Source: Bacillota bacterium (GTDB lineage Bacteria; Bacillota; Sulfobacillia; DUMF01). From it: DNA of 64,000 nt. Position 1 is the stretch's first letter. Each line of letters starts with the position of its first letter. The stretch covers positions 62,001 through 126,000 of the forward strand of contig DUMF01000028.1 of NCBI GenBank assembly GCA_012840015.1, read 5' to 3'. Positions 59,788 to 64,000 of this stretch are shown piece by piece. The notes beneath the pieces are model-generated. The model had not been told where the DNA came from, made no database searches, and was given only the letters and a program-made list of their open reading frames with translations. A program made the position numbers and the translations under genes.

Positions 59788-61242
59788 TCAATCCTCCCTG
59801 AAATGTCTTACCAATCCTCTACGTCTGAGTACCTCCCTCAGCTGCAGCATCGCAGTGTAAGTGGGCAGCGCCACCAACCCACCACCGGTTTCGACCCAAG
59901 ACAACGCCATATCAAGCGCTTTTTCCAAGTCTGGCTCCACTTTTATTCTACTAGGATCTACTCCAGCGTATTTCAGCCTGACAGCCATATCTGCCGCCCG
60001 TATGCCGGAAGTTACTATCGGTTTCGCCCCTCGAACTGCAGCGAGTATCTCGAAATTTACGTCCCACAACCAGGACACATCCGTTCCGTCTGCATAGTTG
60101 TCGTTTATACATAGCATCAAACCCTCGCTACCGTCACCACTTGCCACGGTCTCCAGTACTGCGTTGAATCCTGTGGGGTTCTTCACGAGTGCAATGTTTA
60201 ACCACTTGTCGCCGACCGAAACCCGCTCCATTCGCCCGAAAGAGGGAACGGAGTTCTGGACGCCATACCGTATCTCTTCCTCGCATACCCCGAGTGACCA
60301 CGCAGCGGCTACGCCTGCCAGAACATTATAGGCGTTGTACAAGCCTGGTAAGGCGGTCCTCAAAGTAAACGGATGGACTTCGGGTCCTACGACCTCGAGA
60401 GTCGAGCCCGACATTCCCTCGGACTCCATCGCGGTGAGGCGGAAGTCAGGCTGAGGCCTCGAGAAGCCACAGCTCAGACAGCGGTAAATCCCTAGATGCG
60501 AGTAAAATCTATGGGTGTACTCTAAGCCTCCTCCACAAGAAGGACAGACGAAGGCATCGGAAGGAGAAAGCTCCTCGTTTGAGGAGCAAACATTGGGGTC
60601 TAATCCAAAATATACCACATTTATGTGAGGGGGAATGGCTCGGCCCAGACTCACCGCCAGAGGATCATCGGCGTTAAGCACTAGAATGCCCCCGGGGCGC
60701 ACGGACGGCAGCCCGCTCCGTACCAGCTCAACCGTATGGGCCAGTTCTCCAAACCTGTCCAGTTGATCGCGAAAAAAATTCGTGACCACAAGTGCAGCGG
60801 GGTTGACTTCTTGTGCCACACGAGGAATACTAGCTTCATCTGTCTCGAGAAGCCCAATGTCCGCTTCCACCCTGCCAAAAAGGCTTGCAGCATCCACAAA
60901 AGTGGAAGTCACCCCACCCAGCAGGTTCGCACCGCTACGGTTATGAATCACGTACCGCCCAGCAGCCCGGAATATATCCTCCATCACTCGGGACGTCGTG
61001 GTCTTTCCGTTCGTGCCTGTAACCAGAACGCTACCATGCTTTAACTGACCGGAAAGTCTTTTGAGCGAGCCCGAATCTACCAGCAGGCACAATTTCCCGG
61101 GTAAGCTGGAGCCCCCTCGGCCCAGAGTTCTACTCGCGAAGCCCGCCAGCTTGCCCAGCCACAACGCGACGAGAAAACGCAACCAATTGACTAAGCGCAA
61201 ATACACCACCAAACTGATTATACACTGCCGCGGGAGTTCCAT
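59788..61242 (-). CDS. murT: Lipid II isoglutaminyl synthase, Mur-ligase subunit MurT
   Basis: Activates the alpha-carboxyl of D-Glu in lipid II with ATP for amidation. Counting from 61242 (484 residues), the P-loop GTNGKTTTS lies at 75-83, and the Mur ligase middle domain contains a zinc ribbon (CPSC and CLSC). The MurT C-terminal domain shows MLCINDNYADGTDVSWLWD. The start is uncertain: ATG at 61242 overlaps the upstream gene, and a GTG at 61209 or 61206 would match family N-termini. It works with GatD just downstream. Confidence 0.9.
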   Translation of the reverse strand: MELPRQCIISLVVYLRLVNWLRFLVALWLGKLAGFASRTLGRGGSSLPGKLCLLVDSGSLKRLSGQLKHGSVLVTGTNGKTTTSRVMEDIFRAAGRYVIHNRSGANLLGGVTSTFVDAASLFGRVEADIGLLETDEASIPRVAQEVNPAALVVTNFFRDQLDRFGELAHTVELVRSGLPSVRPGGILVLNADDPLAVSLGRAIPPHINVVYFGLDPNVCSSNEELSPSDAFVCPSCGGGLEYTHRFYSHLGIYRCLSCGFSRPQPDFRLTAMESEGMSGSTLEVVGPEVHPFTLRTALPGLYNAYNVLAGVAAAWSLGVCEEEIRYGVQNSVPSFGRMERVSVGDKWLNIALVKNPTGFNAVLETVASGDGSEGLMLCINDNYADGTDVSWLWDVNFEILAAVRGAKPIVTSGIRAADMAVRLKYAGVDPSRIKVEPDLEKALDMALSWVETGGGLVALPTYTAMLQLREVLRRRGLVRHFRED

Positions 61243-61751
61243 TCGCGAATGGCCGCTTCGTAATCGGGATGCAGCACGAACGTGCCCCCAACGATTACCT
61301 CCTCGTTCCAGGGCAGAATCACAACGCCATCAGACTCGATGCCCCAATACGTAGGCCTGAAGCCGCCAGGCTGTATGTGAAAAGCGCAAGTTTTTACCTT
61401 TCTGGCGCCCTTCTTTTGTGCTTCTTTAAGGGCCAGAAGAATCGTTTCCCCTGTGACGGCTACATCGTCCACGATAAGCACCCTACGCCCACTGATCTCC
61501 TCGGGAAGCGGAGTAAGAAGGTGCGGTTTGGAACTCATCAGCAAGTTTTTTCGACGCCTAGTAATTTTGATTGGATAGAAATCCGTGCGCAGAGCCATTG
61601 CTATGATTGCCGCTGGAATGACTCCACCCATAGCTATCCCTAGGATGAGGTCGGGGCTGTATTCCTTGTCGAGGGTAAGAGCCAGTCCCCGGCAGAACTC
61701 CATAATATCGTCCCACGATACCTGTATGATATGTTCTTTCCGGTCTTCCAC
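61218..61751 (-). CDS. Phosphoribosyltransferase (PRT domain)
   Basis: 177 residues with the PRPP-binding motif VLIVDDVAVTGETI and a hood region GIAMGGVIPAAIIA. Similar to xanthine or purine phosphoribosyltransferases, but the base is not certain. GTG at 61751 has GGAGGG seven bases before it, so I prefer it to the longer open frame at 61847. It shares the murT-gatD transcript, overlapping murT by up to 25 bases. Confidence 0.85.
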   Translation of the reverse strand: MEDRKEHIIQVSWDDIMEFCRGLALTLDKEYSPDLILGIAMGGVIPAAIIAMALRTDFYPIKITRRRKNLLMSSKPHLLTPLPEEISGRRVLIVDDVAVTGETILLALKEAQKKGARKVKTCAFHIQPGGFRPTYWGIESDGVVILPWNEEVIVGGTFVLHPDYEAAIREWNSRGSV

Positions 61752-62615
61752 TGTTCCGCCCTCCGATTTGGACAGACCCCAGCGTATTTCGAGAGTAGGT
61801 CCACCGTTTCCTGCATTGAGTTTTGTCAAAGAGCGGAGGATTGTCAATGATGGCTGTATTACATCCGTAGCGCGAGTTTTCGTCTCCCGGTAAAACGCCG
61901 AGGCCTGGCCTGCTCCTGGCTAGCGCCTGCCTCCTCAGAGGGCTTGATGAAGGCGACCCAAGGGTAGTAGGCGTCGCAGTAGCCACCCAGCTGATCCACC
62001 GCTTCTTTGTCAACAATATGATATCGTCCGTGGCTCCGCGTTGCAAACGCACTGAGCCACAGACTCCTACATCGGCGTGGTTGCCGTGCTCACTCAGAGT
62101 AATCTTGCCGCCACCGCCTTCGGCCCGCTGTACTTGAACCAGATAGGGCCGAAGGCAGATTCGGGAAGAAGCTGGAGGCTATGGGTGCGACGCATAAGAA
62201 GGCGTATTTTTATGAGAAGCCAATTGAAACTCAATAGAAGAGGTCGAGGGTTAGCCGCACGCTGGGCAAACTTCTAACCACGAGAGATCTTGCTCAGCGC
62301 CACGCGACCTTTCTCAACCTCTGCCCGTTCCTTCAAACGTAGTCCCCTAGTCCCGGGAGAAACGCGATTCGATACCCCGCCCCTTTCATCACCAAACCTC
62401 AAAGCGGTGTGTACGGTACAAACCAAGCTTGCCAGTTACCCATGCACAAAACACTCGGAGGGCGAAAACGCTACCGCACCCACAAACCCAGGGAAGGCTT
62501 TTGTGCACATAGTGCCGTGGCGGGCGTCAGGCGTATTCTTGCAGCGGCGTTGTCCTAGACTTCACTGCTGGGAACAACCTGAGCAAGGGATCCGACCTCG
62601 TCTTCTAGGCTCCAC
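61752..62615. other. Stretch without an intact gene, with possible coding remnants
   Basis: On the plus strand a frame around 61920-62050 reads LLRGLDEGDPRVVGVAVATQ and continues LIHRFFVNNMISS, which recalls the start of a polyprenyl synthetase (the ELIHxFFLIHDD region), but the DD motif is missing and stops follow. The rest (62050-62615) shows no family. I read it as decayed sequence. Confidence 0.4.

Positions 62616-64000
<1,385 letters not shown>

Overview
The window comes from an endospore-forming, probably anaerobic member of the Firmicutes (Clostridia sensu lato). It carries gpr with an alpha/beta SASP gene, ylbJ, spoVM, gerM, spoIIGA-sigE and two CotF-like coat genes. It also keeps the classical Firmicutes order yloC-remA-gmk-rpoZ-coaBC-priA-def-fmt-rsmB-rlmN-stp-prkC-rsgA-rpe-rpmB-yloU-yloV-recG. 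No phage, plasmid or CRISPR array was seen. Genes are packed with 4-nt overlaps, and GTG and TTG starts are common. Two genes appear to use CTG starts.

Layout. 1-6.7 kb: an edge-truncated unknown gene, ylbJ, a TPP-riboswitch operon for thiamine uptake and pyrophosphorylation (thiT-thiN), an NlpC/P60 wall hydrolase, coaD, and the spore protease gpr facing its likely substrate SASP. 6.9-12.3 kb: recG, yloV, yloU, an FMN-riboswitch-controlled RibU, a 23-codon spoVM and rpmB. 12.4-13.7 kb: a decayed ISLre2-type insertion sequence with recognisable terminal inverted repeats. 13.7-33 kb: a long minus-strand housekeeping cluster (translation, CoA synthesis, replication restart, PASTA kinase/phosphatase, nucleoid proteins, ribosome rescue). 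An MBOAT/SGNH acyl-transfer pair is inserted into it, and peptide deformylase is fused to Met-tRNA formyltransferase. 33-37.7 kb: a Ca2+-type P-ATPase followed by dapF-dapL for lysine/diaminopimelate synthesis. 37.7-42.6 kb: a CarA-like protein that has lost its amidotransferase residues, rluD, lspA, a small unknown gene and a PyrK-like iron-sulfur flavoprotein. 42.7-45.9 kb: gerM, a DUF5665-like membrane protein, spoIIGA-sigE and tRNA-Pro(CGG). 46.9-56.2 kb: a full type IV pilus operon pilT-B-C-(pilins)-M-N-O-D, with pilC interrupted by an in-frame TAG. 56.2-64 kb: yjbQ, coat genes, an HD/P-loop pair, a SpoIIE-type phosphatase coupled to gatD-murT, a phosphoribosyltransferase, and the dnaK-grpE pair at the right edge.

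Together the genes cover core growth, the mother-cell sporulation switch (SpoIIGA activating SigE), spore protection and germination, and a surface pilus machine. The least ordinary parts are the def-fmt fusion, the pseudo-amidotransferase, the partner-less PyrK-like protein with a nine-cysteine head, the stop codon in pilC, an actinobacterial-type IHF next to RemA, and the dnaK-then-grpE order. All calls come from reading the sequence by eye; no database search was run.
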